DNA of 64,000 bases from Streptomyces sp. NBC_00513. Its GTDB lineage: Bacteria; Actinomycetota; Actinomycetes; Streptomycetales; Streptomycetaceae. The notes beneath the pieces are model-generated. The model saw only the letters and a program-made list of their open reading frames with translations. It had not been told where the DNA came from and did no database searches. The position numbers and the translations under genes are program-made. The stretch covers positions 6,572,001 through 6,636,000 of the forward strand of contig NZ_CP107845.1 of assembly GCF_041431415.1 (NCBI RefSeq), in the 5' to 3' direction. This document shows, piece by piece, positions 8,146-17,710 of the stretch (position 1 is its first letter; each line of letters opens with the position of its first letter).

Positions 8146-9402
8146 ATGCAGCACTTCGCCGTTCGCGGGAATCCGCGTGTGGGGAGCGTCCGGGGGTACG
8201 TGTCGAAGCACGGCGTTCGGAAAGCATCGTGCACGGTACTCGTTGCCGCAGCCGTTCTCACGCCGTCCGTCGCCCTGGCGGCTCCTGCCGCACCCGGCAC
8301 GTACGCATACGTCGCCAACACGGGCCAGAACAAGGTCCGGGTGTTCGACACCGCCACCAACGCCCTCGTGACGAGCATCGACACCGGAGCGTTCAGCGGG
8401 CCCCTGCAGGTCGCCGCTGCCCGAAACGGCAAGAAGGTCTACGTGACGGAGCGGGACTCGGGCGCCGTGTCGGCGATCGACGCTCTCACCAACACCGTGG
8501 TGGCCGAAATCCCCACGGGGAACGGCACTCCGGAGAGCGTGGCCATCTCGCCGGACGACAGTCGCGCCTATGTCACCGTGGAGGGGAACGGACTGGCCAA
8601 CCGCGTGGTGGCGATCAACACCGCCACCAATGCCGTCGCGGGCACCCTCGAGACGGGGGCGGACACGCTCCCGAACGGGCTGGCGGTATCCCCGGACGGG
8701 AAGCGCCTCTACGTCGCCTACCGGGGCGCAGGTGTGGTGGCAGTGATCGACTCCGCCACCATGACGCTCATCACGACGGTGGACGTCGGACCGAGCGCAC
8801 CGCGAAAGGTGGCCATCTCGCCGAGCGGCGCACGTGTCTACGTCACCGAGAACACCTCGGGCGAGGTATCGGTCATCGACACCGCCACCAACACGGTCGT
8901 GGTGCCGATTCCGGTCAACCAGGGGCTGGACGGCGTGGAGGTCTCGCTGGACGGAAAGCGCGTCTACGTCGCCGACCGGAACAACGCCCGGGTGGCGGTC
9001 ATCGATGCCGCCACGAACAGCGTCGTCACTTCGATCCCCACCTCCGGGGATCCCGCGGAGATGGCGGTTTCCCCCACCGGAGCCCGGCTGTACGTCAGCC
9101 ACCCCAACGGCGCGCACGGGGTATCCGTCATCGACCTCGCCACCAACTCCGTCTCCGCGACCATCGACAGTCCCCAAGGCGCGCTCATCGGAATCGACCT
9201 GGGCTCGGTGCCGGGGACCTCAAAGGTGTCCTGCCCGGCCGGCAGCGTGCTGACGGGCGGCGGCTTCGGATCCACCGGTCCCGCACCGGATCAGCTCGTC
9301 AGCAGGCCGGTACCCGGCACCAACGACTGGGAGGTGAACGGGCAGAACAGGACGCGGGACGACGTCACCCTCACCCCGTATGCCGTCTGTGCCACGCCAT
9401 GA
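8146..9402 (+). CDS. Secreted YVTN-type beta-propeller protein
   Basis: 418 residues with a signal peptide (basic [11 protein letters not shown], then [21 protein letters not shown]). The mature part has about seven repeats of roughly 42 residues. Each contains a [24 protein letters not shown] block, then a [18 protein letters not shown] block, the hallmark of YNCE/YVTN seven-bladed propellers. The last ~65 residues form a separate module with two Cys ([16 protein letters not shown] ... PYAVCATP). ATG 8146 follows GGAGGAT. An AT-rich stretch (about 8010-8095) upstream likely holds the promoter. Such extracellular propellers often bind surface ligands; the exact role is unknown. A collagen-like secreted gene follows by 85 bp. 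Confidence 0.88.
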   Translation: MQHFAVRGNPRVGSVRGYVSKHGVRKASCTVLVAAAVLTPSVALAAPAAPGTYAYVANTGQNKVRVFDTATNALVTSIDTGAFSGPLQVAAARNGKKVYVTERDSGAVSAIDALTNTVVAEIPTGNGTPESVAISPDDSRAYVTVEGNGLANRVVAINTATNAVAGTLETGADTLPNGLAVSPDGKRLYVAYRGAGVVAVIDSATMTLITTVDVGPSAPRKVAISPSGARVYVTENTSGEVSVIDTATNTVVVPIPVNQGLDGVEVSLDGKRVYVADRNNARVAVIDAATNSVVTSIPTSGDPAEMAVSPTGARLYVSHPNGAHGVSVIDLATNSVSATIDSPQGALIGIDLGSVPGTSKVSCPAGSVLTGGGFGSTGPAPDQLVSRPVPGTNDWEVNGQNRTRDDVTLTPYAVCATP

Positions 9403-9487
9403 CGGCCTCGCGACGACCCGAAGGCAGCCGCCGACTGCCCACGGGCCCCGGGTCCACTTCCAGCGGACAATGATCAGGAGTAAGTGC

Positions 9488-10027
9488 ATGCCGTCTGAAA
9501 GCACAGCAGCAACGCGGCGGAGCGGTCCGCCACGCCGGACCGGATGGGTCGCCGGAGCCGTTGTCTCGCTCGTCCTCACGGGTGCCGGTTTCGCGGCGCC
9601 CGCAGCCGCCGCCACCCCGCAGGACCCTGCGGACGCGCAGTACCTGACGGTGGATCCGCCTCCGCAGCACGACGAATGCGCCGAGGGGCGGCCATGGGAC
9701 GAGTCGTGCGAGCCCCACCCCGGAGGGCCTCCGTTTCCTCCCGGACCTCCCGGACCTCCCGGACCTCCCGGACCTCCCGGACCTCCCGGACCTCCCGGAC
9801 CTCCCGGACCTCCCGGACCTCCCGGACCTCCCGGACCGGCTGGAGCCCCCGGTCCTCCGGGAGCCCAGGGCGCTCCGGGGGTCCCCGGCCCGGCCGGCAC
9901 CCCGGGATCAGCCGGGCCCGCCGGACCCCAGGGAGTAGCCGGACCTGCGGGCCCTCCTGGTCCCCCCGGACGCGTTTTCACCCTCGTCGTCACGGGCCGG
10001 CCCGTCTTGATCCCCGCGGCCCCGTAG
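9488..10027 (+). CDS. Secreted collagen-like Gly-Pro-Pro repeat protein
   Basis: 179 residues. A signal peptide ([20 protein letters not shown], then AAPAAAATP) is followed by a short two-Cys segment ([17 protein letters not shown]), a run of uninterrupted GPP triplets, then mixed GXY triplets ([19 protein letters not shown]) to GPPGPPG. A short hydrophobic tail [18 protein letters not shown] may act as the trimerisation or anchoring end. ATG 9488 with AGGAG 7 bases upstream. Bacterial collagen-like proteins form stalk-like triple helices on the surface. Repeat length could vary because the DNA repeat is exact. Confidence 0.88.
   Translation: MPSESTAATRRSGPPRRTGWVAGAVVSLVLTGAGFAAPAAAATPQDPADAQYLTVDPPPQHDECAEGRPWDESCEPHPGGPPFPPGPPGPPGPPGPPGPPGPPGPPGPPGPPGPPGPAGAPGPPGAQGAPGVPGPAGTPGSAGPAGPQGVAGPAGPPGPPGRVFTLVVTGRPVLIPAAP
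9743..9832 (+). repeat. Ten perfect tandem copies of GGACCTCCC
   Basis: Ten consecutive identical 9-bp units encode Gly-Pro-Pro in the collagen-like gene. Identity down to the third codon position implies recent slippage expansion. Confidence 0.95.
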
Positions 10028-10055
10028 CGGCACCGGGCCCCGCGGGGCTGCCGCA

Positions 10056-10094
10056 CCGCACGGCCGGCACCACCACGTGCTGCCGGCCGTGCGG
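10056..10094. terminator. Strong bidirectional hairpin
   Basis: A perfect 14-bp stem CCGCACGGCCGGCA / TGCCGGCCGTGCGG with an 11-base loop lies between the collagen-like gene and the convergent amidase gene. Confidence 0.8.
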
Positions 10095-10229
10095 CGCACC
10101 CGGCGGCACGAAACCACGGGCGGGAGCGGCTTTGGCGACAGGCACACGGAGCGGTTGCTGCGGACGGTCGGGCCGTTGGGGGGCGACGACCGTACCGAAC
10201 CGTGACGTGAGCCGTCGGCGCCGTGCGTG

Positions 10230-11060
10230 TCAGCCGTGGTGCAGAGACCCCAGCAGCCCTTCCGGGAGGTACTCCGAGTGAGCGTCGGCCACCGCCGCCG
10301 GGTCGGCGGGCCGGTCGAGAGGAGGGTGTTCGGGCCGGCGCGGCAGCGACACGGGCTCGGCGCTTCCGAGTCGCCGGGCGACGTCCTCGCGCAGCTTCGG
10401 CAGCAGCGCGTAGAGCGTGTCACCGGGACACGCGGTGCTGTTGAAGTCCCGGTGCCCGTAGATCTCGGAGGCCGGCACGTCGTACTGGCGGCACACGCGG
10501 GCGCACAGGTCGGCGAGGGCGGAGAACTGCGCCGGCGGAGGCTGCACCGTCATGTAGGTGCCCTCGTTCTCGATGCCGATGGCCACGTTGTTCTGGCCGA
10601 CGCAGTGGGCGCCCCGTACCGTCTGGGCCCCGGCGTCCAGCGCGGCGAGGCTGTGGTGCCGCCCCTCGAGGACGAAGGCACCCCTGCTGATGGTGAAGTG
10701 CTGGCCGGTGTCGATCCAGCCCTGCATGTCCATGTGGTACGTCTGGATGGCACGGGCGAGTCTGAGGGCCCGCTCCCGCGAGTAGTCCGTGACGTTGGCC
10801 GTGGCCGTGTGGTGGATGATGATCTTCGAGGGCCGCGAGGTGAGCAGCACGACGGGTTCGGACGCCTCGCGGGCGCCCCAGCCGGTGCAGTCGGTGATCT
10901 CGGGTGCCCGGTGGCCGTCGCGGCGCTGGAATGCCCGGGGACCGGTGGAGGCCATGGCCGGGGAGGCGGCGGCGGTGGGCAGGATGGAGGCGGCTCCGAC
11001 CGCGAGCGCGGCGGATACCAGAGCCCTGCGGGTGAGCCGGGAGTGCGGTGTGAATGTCAT
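10230..11060 (-). CDS. Tat-exported N-acetylmuramoyl-L-alanine amidase (PGRP/amidase_2)
   Basis: 276 residues. The N-terminus [19 protein letters not shown] with twin Arg and Ala-rich core, ending ASPAMAS, is a Tat-type signal. The catalytic domain has the zinc ligands of the amidase_2/PGRP fold: the first His in [11 protein letters not shown], the second in [14 protein letters not shown] with the following Cys, plus the core [10 protein letters not shown]. It cleaves the stem peptide from peptidoglycan outside the membrane, in wall turnover or defence. ATG 11060 was chosen because it starts the signal; the longer frame upstream has no export features. Single-gene unit, convergent with the collagen gene. 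The 11061-11393 gap upstream shows no gene. Confidence 0.92.
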   Translation of the reverse strand: MTFTPHSRLTRRALVSAALAVGAASILPTAAASPAMASTGPRAFQRRDGHRAPEITDCTGWGAREASEPVVLLTSRPSKIIIHHTATANVTDYSRERALRLARAIQTYHMDMQGWIDTGQHFTISRGAFVLEGRHHSLAALDAGAQTVRGAHCVGQNNVAIGIENEGTYMTVQPPPAQFSALADLCARVCRQYDVPASEIYGHRDFNSTACPGDTLYALLPKLREDVARRLGSAEPVSLPRRPEHPPLDRPADPAAVADAHSEYLPEGLLGSLHHG

Positions 11061-11393
11061 GGAGCAGCCGTTCCGGTGGGGGGAGACGTCCCATGGAACG
11101 AGGCGGGGCCCCCGGGGGCACGCAGGCGCTCCGGGGACGCGGTCCGTTGGTCCTTTGGGAGGACGGCGAGTCGGCCGCACGGTGTATGGCGGCTCCGCTG
11201 CCCGGCCGGCCGGGCCACGGCCGACGCAGGTCCTGGCCCGGCCCAGGGCCCGGAGTCGGCACCGGTGGCCGCGGTGCCGCGGAGGCTCACACCCGGCCGG
11301 CACTGACGACGTCCGCCGCCGGCCCGGCAAAGCTCAGTCCGTAGGGTGAGGGTCCGGCGGATGACGGGTTCGCGGTCCGGTCGCCGCCGCTTC

Positions 11394-11615
11394 TCAGGGG
11401 CCTTCGTCGAGTTCCGCGACGATCGAGGCGGGGGTGTGTCCGCTGCCGTCGGACAGGCGGTGGAAGTCGACGGAGACGAAGTTCGGAGTGCGGCCCCCGC
11501 CGGCGGTCCGGCACTGCTCCGCGATGCGGTTCCTGAGCTTGGCCCCGTTGTCCAGGGACGCGGTGAGGACCGTGGGCACGTTGCGGTGGTGGGAATGCAT
11601 GAGTGCGCATCCCAC
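11394..11615 (-). pseudogene. C-terminal remnant of a PI-specific phospholipase C-like protein
   Basis: A 73-codon frame contains LRNRIAEQCRTAGGGRTPNF, then VSVDFHRLSDGSGHTPASIV, which resembles the C-terminal end of secreted phosphatidylinositol phospholipase C X-domain proteins (the PNFVxVDF element and helix after it). The catalytic His residues and signal peptide would lie upstream, but no matching frame is found there. It appears truncated by decay or deletion. Assignment is by recall of the motif and moderate at best. Confidence 0.45.
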
Positions 11616-12234
11616 CCGTTGTGCCCACAGCGCCAGGCGAACAATCGCGCTGGTGGGCCAGAGGAGAGCCCCGCCGCCCGGGGGACGTTGCGGCGGGGCT
11701 CTTCAGTGGTGCGCGCCAACGGGTGGGAGGTGGCGCGCCCCCTCTGGGTGGGGTTCACGCTACGCCCGACATGGCCGGAACAACACCCCTCAACATGGCT
11801 GGATTTAGAGGTTTGCTGTTCCCGGAGTGGGGCGAGGTTTGGCCAGGGACGGCGTGGAGTTGCCGGCGTCGGGCAGTTCGCAGCCGCCGCGGCCGTCTAC
11901 GCGGCACGAGCCTTTCGTGGGTCCGCTGGCAGGTACGGGCTCGCGCGAGCAGTACCGAGGTTCCGCGCAGGGTGACCGCGGTCGGCGTCGAGCGGGCGAC
12001 GGCGAGACGATCCAGTTGTACGTCGTCCACTCGGCCGCCGCGGCGGGGATCAACCTCGGCGACGGGTGGTGACGAGCTCGTGCACGGTGGGCGGGTGAGA
12101 CGTCGGGGCCAGACCGCACCCTCGGCGAGCGGCTGAAGGGCGCCCGGTCCAACCTCCGCCCGATGGCCGCGGGGATGCCGCGGTCTCGGGCCGGACGACA
12201 GGGCAGGCTCCGTGCGTGTGCGGCGCCTGGCGAG
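11616..12234. other. Gene-poor region with a hairpin
   Basis: About 620 bases without a convincing gene. AGAGCCCCGCCGC (11666-11678) pairs perfectly with GCGGCGGGGCTCT (11691-11703), a 13-bp terminator-like stem. Frames on both strands here have poor protein character. This may be decayed coding DNA continuing from the phospholipase remnant. Confidence 0.5.
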
Positions 12235-12687
12235 TCAGCCGCCGTAGCCGTCGTCGGTGGCCCGCTTCCGGTGACGATCGGGGTCGTGGATCGCGGTGAG
12301 AAACGGCGTGATTCCCAAGGCGTGGAAGCCGTACTCCAGTTGCTGGTACCACGCTCGTTCGTTCTCGAGCTCCTCGGACACCTGAACGGGGACTGCGCCG
12401 GTGTGGTCGCCGGTCGACACCATGACGACGAACGTCGTGTCCTCGTCTGCCGAGTCGGACGGATTGGCGATCACCGTGAAGTCCCATGTTGCCGCGCCGG
12501 GGATGTCCGAGCCGGCATCCAGGCGCCGCAGGACGAACGTCGGCTGTCCCAGCAGTACTGCGGACTGTGCCCGGATCGCCATCGTCCTCTGTCTCACGAT
12601 CCGCCAGGGTGGCTCCGGGCGCGTGTGGTGAATGTCGGAGAAGAGTTCCTCCCGCAGTTCCGAGTACGTGGCGGCTGTCCGGGCCAA
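12235..12687 (-). CDS. Protein of unknown function downstream of endonuclease VII-like gene
   Basis: The frame reads ARTAATYSELREELFSDIHH, then WRIVRQRTMAIRAQSAVLLG, then a beta-rich part (TFVVMVSTGDHTGAVPVQVSE) and an acidic-basic tail ending DDGYGG. No ATG or GTG occurs near the natural N-terminus; TTG at 12687 is the likeliest start (150 aa), with ATG inside TMAIRAQ as the alternative. The frame lies 28 bases after the end of the endonuclease gene, so they are probably cotranscribed. No family recognised. Confidence 0.55.
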   Translation of the reverse strand: MARTAATYSELREELFSDIHHTRPEPPWRIVRQRTMAIRAQSAVLLGQPTFVLRRLDAGSDIPGAATWDFTVIANPSDSADEDTTFVVMVSTGDHTGAVPVQVSEELENERAWYQQLEYGFHALGITPFLTAIHDPDRHRKRATDDGYGG

Positions 12688-12715
12688 GGCCCGTGTGAAG
12701 TCTCCCGGGGCCCGC

Positions 12716-14059
12716 TCAGAAGAGTTCCAGGTCCTCGCCGCTGGTGTCCGCGATGACTGGCCGGAACCGGGCAGGGAGGCCGTCCAGGCGGTCAGGACCG
12801 GCCGCTGCGGCCACGGCGGGGGCCGTCTCGGCCAACCAGGCGCGAAACCGCTCGACGGCTTCGCGGTAGGGGACTCGCGCCAGGACGCGGTGCTCGCCGG
12901 AGGGGCAGAAGTCGACGGCGACAGTGAGCAGGCAGGAACGGGGCGTGTTCTGACTGCCCGTCCAGGACACGCGCAGGACACCGCAGGGCTTGCGCCCGCG
13001 GGGGGCGCGGTGGGTCGGGCGCAGCGATCGGCAGAGTATGTGGGCGGTCCATGCGGCGAGGTGCGGCAGGGGCAGGGTGGTGCGCGCGCGACAGCCGGGG
13101 CAGCGGTGCCAGTGGCGGAGCCAGTCGTCGGTGTCGGTGTGGAAGAGGCGTGTGTACCGGTTCGCCACGCGGATGTCGTTGTCGTACAGGTGGTCCGGGC
13201 GTTCCTGTGTGTTGCAGGACTGGCAGACGGGGGCGCGGACGTAGCCGTGTTCGTGGCAGTGGTCGAGCACGGTGGCGGGCGCGGTGCGGCAGACGGCGCA
13301 CGCCCACCCGGCCACCCTGCGGGAGGTACCGGGCTTCCTGCTGAGCACCGAGTACAACTGGCCTTCCAGCTCTTTGTCGTACCGGAGCAGTGAGGCGGTG
13401 GGGCCCTCGGGGCCCGTCGTCTGCCGACCGCCGGCGTCTCGGGGCCGTCGGGGAGGGGTGGGCGGCTCGGTGACGGCTGTGCTTGCTCGGCGGGTCCGCG
13501 CGGCGTGCACCCACTGCCTTTCGGCGTGCTCGGCCGCGTCCAGCAGTCTGACCACGGCGCGCGGCAGCCACCACGTGCGCTGTGTGCCGTCGCGGGTCTG
13601 CTCCACGAGCATCTGTCGCCAGTCGATCCCCGCCAGAGGGTACGGTCGGCCGATTTCACATCGCGCTGCCCGCTCGGGGCCGGCCGGCTCCTGTAGTTCC
13701 CCCGTGATGCGCCGGCGCCAACGCAGCGGCGTTTCCTCGTTGCGCTCCTGCCTCGGCGCTCCACGAAACGGACCGATGCGAACCAGGTCCCACCGATCCA
13801 TCCCGATCGCGTTCAGTTCCGCGGCCGCCCGGCGCACCTCGACCTCCGGAACACTCCACTGACCGTTGCCCGCCCTCACCATCGCCACCACACGGCCGCC
13901 GAGCAGGACGTACCTCACCCGGGCGGGGGCAGGAGAGCGGGTGAATGCCCCGGAAGCCGTCGGCACAGCACTGGCGGCCGTCAAATCGGCCCACAGGGCG
14001 TCCGCGGCAACCAGGGTGATCAGGCCGTCCGTGCGACCGGGCATGACACGCTCTGACAT
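12716..14059 (-). CDS. Endonuclease VII-domain (His-Me finger) protein
   Basis: 447 residues. The central region holds a recombination endonuclease VII-like His-Me finger with its zinc site: CAVCRTAPATVLDHCHEHGY, then VRAPVCQSCNTQERPDHLYD (CxxC ... DHCH ... CxxCN). A second CxxC (HRCPGCRA) follows about 50 residues later. The N-terminal ~220 residues are not recognised. They include a possible nucleic-acid-binding segment with WSVPEVEVRRAAAELNAIG. Phage T4 endonuclease VII resolves branched DNA; bacterial relatives often occur in accessory regions or as nuclease effectors. The longer size than the phage protein suggests a fusion. ATG 14059; a second ATG at 14044 is possible. Confidence 0.78.
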   Translation of the reverse strand: MSERVMPGRTDGLITLVAADALWADLTAASAVPTASGAFTRSPAPARVRYVLLGGRVVAMVRAGNGQWSVPEVEVRRAAAELNAIGMDRWDLVRIGPFRGAPRQERNEETPLRWRRRITGELQEPAGPERAARCEIGRPYPLAGIDWRQMLVEQTRDGTQRTWWLPRAVVRLLDAAEHAERQWVHAARTRRASTAVTEPPTPPRRPRDAGGRQTTGPEGPTASLLRYDKELEGQLYSVLSRKPGTSRRVAGWACAVCRTAPATVLDHCHEHGYVRAPVCQSCNTQERPDHLYDNDIRVANRYTRLFHTDTDDWLRHWHRCPGCRARTTLPLPHLAAWTAHILCRSLRPTHRAPRGRKPCGVLRVSWTGSQNTPRSCLLTVAVDFCPSGEHRVLARVPYREAVERFRAWLAETAPAVAAAAGPDRLDGLPARFRPVIADTSGEDLELF

Positions 14060-14367
14060 ACCGACAGGCTAACGGCCCCCGACGCGGCGCGGCAGCGGGT
14101 CCCGAGCGCCTCGGTCAACCGGGCCGCCGCCCGCAACTCCACATACCTGAGGCTCTGGTTGGGGAGCGAACCTTTCCCCTCCAGGAGGGAGCGGGCCGAG
14201 CCGCCCCCCGGCCCGCCCGGGGCGGGGTCTCCGGCCGGTCACGGGGTGTGACTGCTCCGCGTGGCGGAGGCATGCGCCACCCGGTAGCGTCGAAAGGGCG
14301 CGTTCCGTGCAAACCGCTGCGGCCTGACCAGGCAGGGCCGCCGATGTCGGCAGAGGAACGAGACCAC

Positions 14368-15924
14368 ATGCCAAAGCACTGCGTCCACGCGGCGGCTGCC
14401 GGGGCAGCTCTGGTCTGTCTGGTGGCATTCGGCCCTCCACCCGGCAGCGCCGCGTCAGCACCCGCCCGGCCCGCGGCCGAGCCCACCCCGGCAGGCTCGC
14501 CACGGTTCGTTCCCGGCCCCTGTCCGAAGCCGCCCGAGCCCATCGAAGCGCTGAGCGGCGCCCGGTGCGGCCTCCTCGAGGTTCCCGAGAACCGCTCCCG
14601 CCCCGCCGCCCGGACCATCAAGCTGGCCGTGGCCGTCGTTCCGGCTGTCACCCCGACGAAGCCCGCTCAGGACCCCGTGGTGTTCATGGCGGGCGGCCCC
14701 GGTGCCGACACGTTCGACGACATTCCGTTCCTCGTCGACTCCGGCCTGAACAAGGACCGCGAACTGATCATCATGGCCCAGCGCGGCACCCTCTACGACC
14801 AGCCGAACCTCGCCTGCCCGGAGGTCGACCGGTTCAACGCGCGGGCGGTCGGCCTGGGCTACGACGCACCAGAGGCGGAACGACTCTTCCTGAAAGCGGT
14901 GAAGGACTGCCGGCACCGCCTGACGGCCGCCGGCACCGACCTGAGCGCCTACAACACCACCGAGAACGCAGCCGACTTCGCCGACCTGCGCAAGGCGCTG
15001 GGCATCCGCCAGTGGAACGTCTACGGGTACTCCTACGGCAGCAACCTGGCCCTCACGTACCTGCGCCTGCACCCCGAGGGAATCCGCGCGATGGCGATCG
15101 ACTCGATCACCCCTCCCCAGGTCGTGACCCTGCCGTGGACATGGGGCAGCACCGCCGAGGGGATCGACAACATCTTCGAGGCGTGCGCGGCGCAGCCCGC
15201 ATGCAAGGACCGGTACCCGGACCTCCGCCGCACGCTGACGGAGCAGGTGCGCAGGCTGGAGGCACATCCGCTGACGCTGAACGTCGCGCCGCCGAGCGGA
15301 GGGAAGCCGGTCAAGGTCGTCCTCGACGGGGGCGCACTGCTGAACCTGATCGTCGCCTTCACCCCCCGGCCCAAGGACATCCCGGCGGCGCTGGAGGAAC
15401 TCGCCAACGGGAACCCGGAGCGCTTCGCGAAGGCCCGTGCGGCCGGCTCGGTCCAGAAGGTCGGCGAGTTCGCCCACGGCCTGACGAACTCGGTGGCGTG
15501 CGCTGAGTGGGCGCCGGGGTACTCGGAGTCCGACGTGCTGAAGGCGGGTCGCAAGGCGTACCCCGGGTGGCCGGACACGGTACTGGCCCAGGTGCCGCAA
15601 CTTCCCTTCCAGTACCCGGCATGCGGGATCTGGGACGTTCCGGACCGCGCGTCCGTCCAGCGGGTGGCCACGGTCAGCTCCGTACCGGCGCTCGTCATCT
15701 CCGGCACGTTCGACGTGAAGACCGGGGCGAGTTGGGCGAAGGGCGTCGCGCGAAACCTGTCCGGGTCGACCGCCATTCAGGTCCCCGGAATCGGCCACTG
15801 GGTGGTCCCGCAGTCGCCTTGCGCGCAAAGCGTGCTGGCCTCGTTCCTCGCCCGTCCGAAGGCGCCCGACACCAAGTGCGTGGACGGTCTCGAACCCGAA
15901 CCGTTCACGATCATCCCGAAGTAG
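14368..15924 (+). CDS. Secreted alpha/beta hydrolase, TAP-like peptidase (copy 1)
   Basis: 518 residues of the tripeptidyl aminopeptidase-like family. A signal peptide (CVHAAAAGAALVCLVAF) is followed by the conserved PCPKPPEPIEALSGARCG and LEVPENRSRP. The catalytic triad is visible: nucleophile Ser in GYSYGSNLAL, Asp in SGTFDVKTGA, His in PGIGHWVV. Paired Cys (ACAAQPACKDRYPD; FQYPACGIWD) suit an extracellular enzyme. The cap domain lies between SITPPQVV and AEWAPGY. ATG 14368 is preceded by GAGGAACGAG and starts the signal; an upstream ATG at 14344 is less suitable. Its paralogue follows 12 bases downstream. Expected to release N-terminal peptides or hydrolyse esters outside the cell. Confidence 0.88.
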   Translation: MPKHCVHAAAAGAALVCLVAFGPPPGSAASAPARPAAEPTPAGSPRFVPGPCPKPPEPIEALSGARCGLLEVPENRSRPAARTIKLAVAVVPAVTPTKPAQDPVVFMAGGPGADTFDDIPFLVDSGLNKDRELIIMAQRGTLYDQPNLACPEVDRFNARAVGLGYDAPEAERLFLKAVKDCRHRLTAAGTDLSAYNTTENAADFADLRKALGIRQWNVYGYSYGSNLALTYLRLHPEGIRAMAIDSITPPQVVTLPWTWGSTAEGIDNIFEACAAQPACKDRYPDLRRTLTEQVRRLEAHPLTLNVAPPSGGKPVKVVLDGGALLNLIVAFTPRPKDIPAALEELANGNPERFAKARAAGSVQKVGEFAHGLTNSVACAEWAPGYSESDVLKAGRKAYPGWPDTVLAQVPQLPFQYPACGIWDVPDRASVQRVATVSSVPALVISGTFDVKTGASWAKGVARNLSGSTAIQVPGIGHWVVPQSPCAQSVLASFLARPKAPDTKCVDGLEPEPFTIIPK

Positions 15925-15936
15925 CCGGGAGGGCAG

Positions 15937-17535
15937 ATGACACGCCGTCAAGCGCACCGTCGTCGCCGCACCGCACGACGACTCCTGGCCACCTCGGCCG
16001 GCATGGCGACCGGTCTCCTCGTCACCGGCCTGCTCTCCGCGCCCACTCAGACGAAGGCGCACGCCGACGACGGAGCGCCGATCGGCACCGTCGCCCGGAC
16101 GGTGGGCGACGCCCGCTACGAGCCGGGCCCCTGCCCGAAGACACCGGAACCCGTGGAGGAGCTGGAAGGGGCCCGCTGCGGAACGCTCACCGTGCCCGAG
16201 AACCGCGCCGAACCAAGCGGCAAGACGATCGAACTCGGTGTCGCGATCGTGCCCGCCACGGCCGGTACACCGAAGTCCGACCCCATCGTCTGGCTCGCGG
16301 GCGGACCGGGAGACGACGCCGTGGGCGAGGCGAAGTTGGCGATCGGCGCCGGCCTGAACCGCGACCGTGACGTGATCCTCATGTCCCAGCGCGGTACGTA
16401 CTCGGCCGACCCGACGGCCCTCTGCCCCAACATCGACCAATTCAACGCACGCGCGGTCGGCCTCGTCTACGACGCTCCGTCCACCGAACGACTGCACGTC
16501 GAGGCCACGAAGGCCTGCCGCGACCAACTGGCGGGCCGCGGGCTCGACCTCAGCGCCTACAACGACACCGAGAGCGCCGCCGACTACGAGGACCTGCGCT
16601 CCACTCTGGGCATCAAGCAGTGGAACCTGTACGGCATCTCCTACGGAACCCACCTGGCCCTGGTCTACATGCGCCTGCACCCCGAGGGGCTCCGCTCGGT
16701 GGGCATCGACGGCATACTGCCGCCGTCCAGGGCCGGGTCGGCGGCGACGTGGAGCAGCGCCCGACAGGGCATCGACGGCCTGTTCAAGGCCTGCGCGGAC
16801 CAGCCGGCGTGCGACAAGCGCTACCCGAACCTGTCGGCCACCTTCGACAAGCTCGTCAGCGACCTCGAAGCCAAGCCGGTCACCACCACCGTCACGCTCC
16901 CCGGCCACGACAAGCCGGTCAAGGTCGTGCTGGACGGCGGAGCCCTGGTCAACTGGATGACCTCCGCCACCCACGTCGCACCGCAGGTGCCCCGCGCCCT
17001 CGACGAGCTGGCCCACGGCAAGCCGCAGCGGATCGCTCGGCAGTGGGCGGGCGGCAAGCTCAGCCCGCAGGCCATCGGCAGGGTTGCGCACGGTCTCGCC
17101 TACGGCGTTTTCTGCAGCGCGTGGACGCCGTACGAGAGCCAGGAGCAGGCACTCAAGGGCGGACAGGACGCCTTCCCGTCGTTCCCCCTCTCGGTACAGG
17201 CCCAGGCGCCGCAGCTCACCTTCCTCCGCCCGGACTGCGACGTCTGGAACGTCCCCCCTGCGGACCCCTCGATCCGTGACGTCACGCGCGGCGACATCCC
17301 CACCCTCGCCCTGTCGGGCAGCTTCGACTCCCAGACCGGGGCGGACAACGGGCCGTACGTCGCCAGCACGCTGAGCAAGGCCAAGGTCGTCACGATCCCC
17401 TACCAGCCGCACGTGGTGATCGCCACGTCGAAGTGCGCCCAGGAGATCGCCGTCTCCTTCTTCGATACCCCGAACGCGCCGAAGACCGAATGCCTGAAGG
17501 GCCTGGAGCCGCCCGAGTTCGAGATCGCTCCCTGA
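15937..17535 (+). CDS. Secreted alpha/beta hydrolase, TAP-like peptidase (copy 2)
   Basis: 532 residues, clear paralogue of the preceding gene: PCPKTPEPVEELEGARCGTL, VPENRAEPSGKTIELGV, nucleophile in GISYGTHLALVYMRLHPEG, Asp in SGSFDSQTGAD and a late His in PYQPHVVI. It has a Tat-like or strongly basic signal (RRQAHRRRRTARRLLATSAG) followed by a hydrophobic core ending AHADD. ATG 15937 with GGAGGG close upstream, 12 bases after copy 1: a tandem duplication in one operon, followed by a large terminator. The two differ in export signal and cap sequences, so the substrates may differ. Confidence 0.88.
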   Translation: MTRRQAHRRRRTARRLLATSAGMATGLLVTGLLSAPTQTKAHADDGAPIGTVARTVGDARYEPGPCPKTPEPVEELEGARCGTLTVPENRAEPSGKTIELGVAIVPATAGTPKSDPIVWLAGGPGDDAVGEAKLAIGAGLNRDRDVILMSQRGTYSADPTALCPNIDQFNARAVGLVYDAPSTERLHVEATKACRDQLAGRGLDLSAYNDTESAADYEDLRSTLGIKQWNLYGISYGTHLALVYMRLHPEGLRSVGIDGILPPSRAGSAATWSSARQGIDGLFKACADQPACDKRYPNLSATFDKLVSDLEAKPVTTTVTLPGHDKPVKVVLDGGALVNWMTSATHVAPQVPRALDELAHGKPQRIARQWAGGKLSPQAIGRVAHGLAYGVFCSAWTPYESQEQALKGGQDAFPSFPLSVQAQAPQLTFLRPDCDVWNVPPADPSIRDVTRGDIPTLALSGSFDSQTGADNGPYVASTLSKAKVVTIPYQPHVVIATSKCAQEIAVSFFDTPNAPKTECLKGLEPPEFEIAP

Positions 17536-17627
17536 TCAACGTGCGCACGTGGTCCGCTTCGTGACCACCGCCCTGGTCCTCGGCGGATACTGCCCGCGGG
17601 GACCCGCATCCTGGTGACGAGCACGGT

Positions 17628-17690
17628 GGGAGCCGACCGGGCGCCACAGCCCCCAGTCGCGGCTGGGGGAGCGGCGCCCGGCCGGCTCCC
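17628..17690. terminator. Large bidirectional terminator
   Basis: GGGAGCCGACCGGGCGCC (17628-17645) pairs with GGCGCCCGGCCGGCTCCC (17673-17690), 18 bp with one mismatch. A nested stem CCCCCAG / CTGGGGG spans 17650-17669. It separates the peptidase pair from the convergent kdp operon. Confidence 0.8.
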
Positions 17691-17710
17691 GGTCCGTGCG
17701 TCGTGGAACA

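Noticed and set aside
9743..9832. CRISPR-like repeat array
   Set aside because: Units are contiguous 9-mers without spacers and encode Gly-Pro-Pro in frame.
11755..12152. Small frames on both strands in the gene-poor region
   Set aside because: Arg/Pro-rich composition without motifs and no ribosome site.
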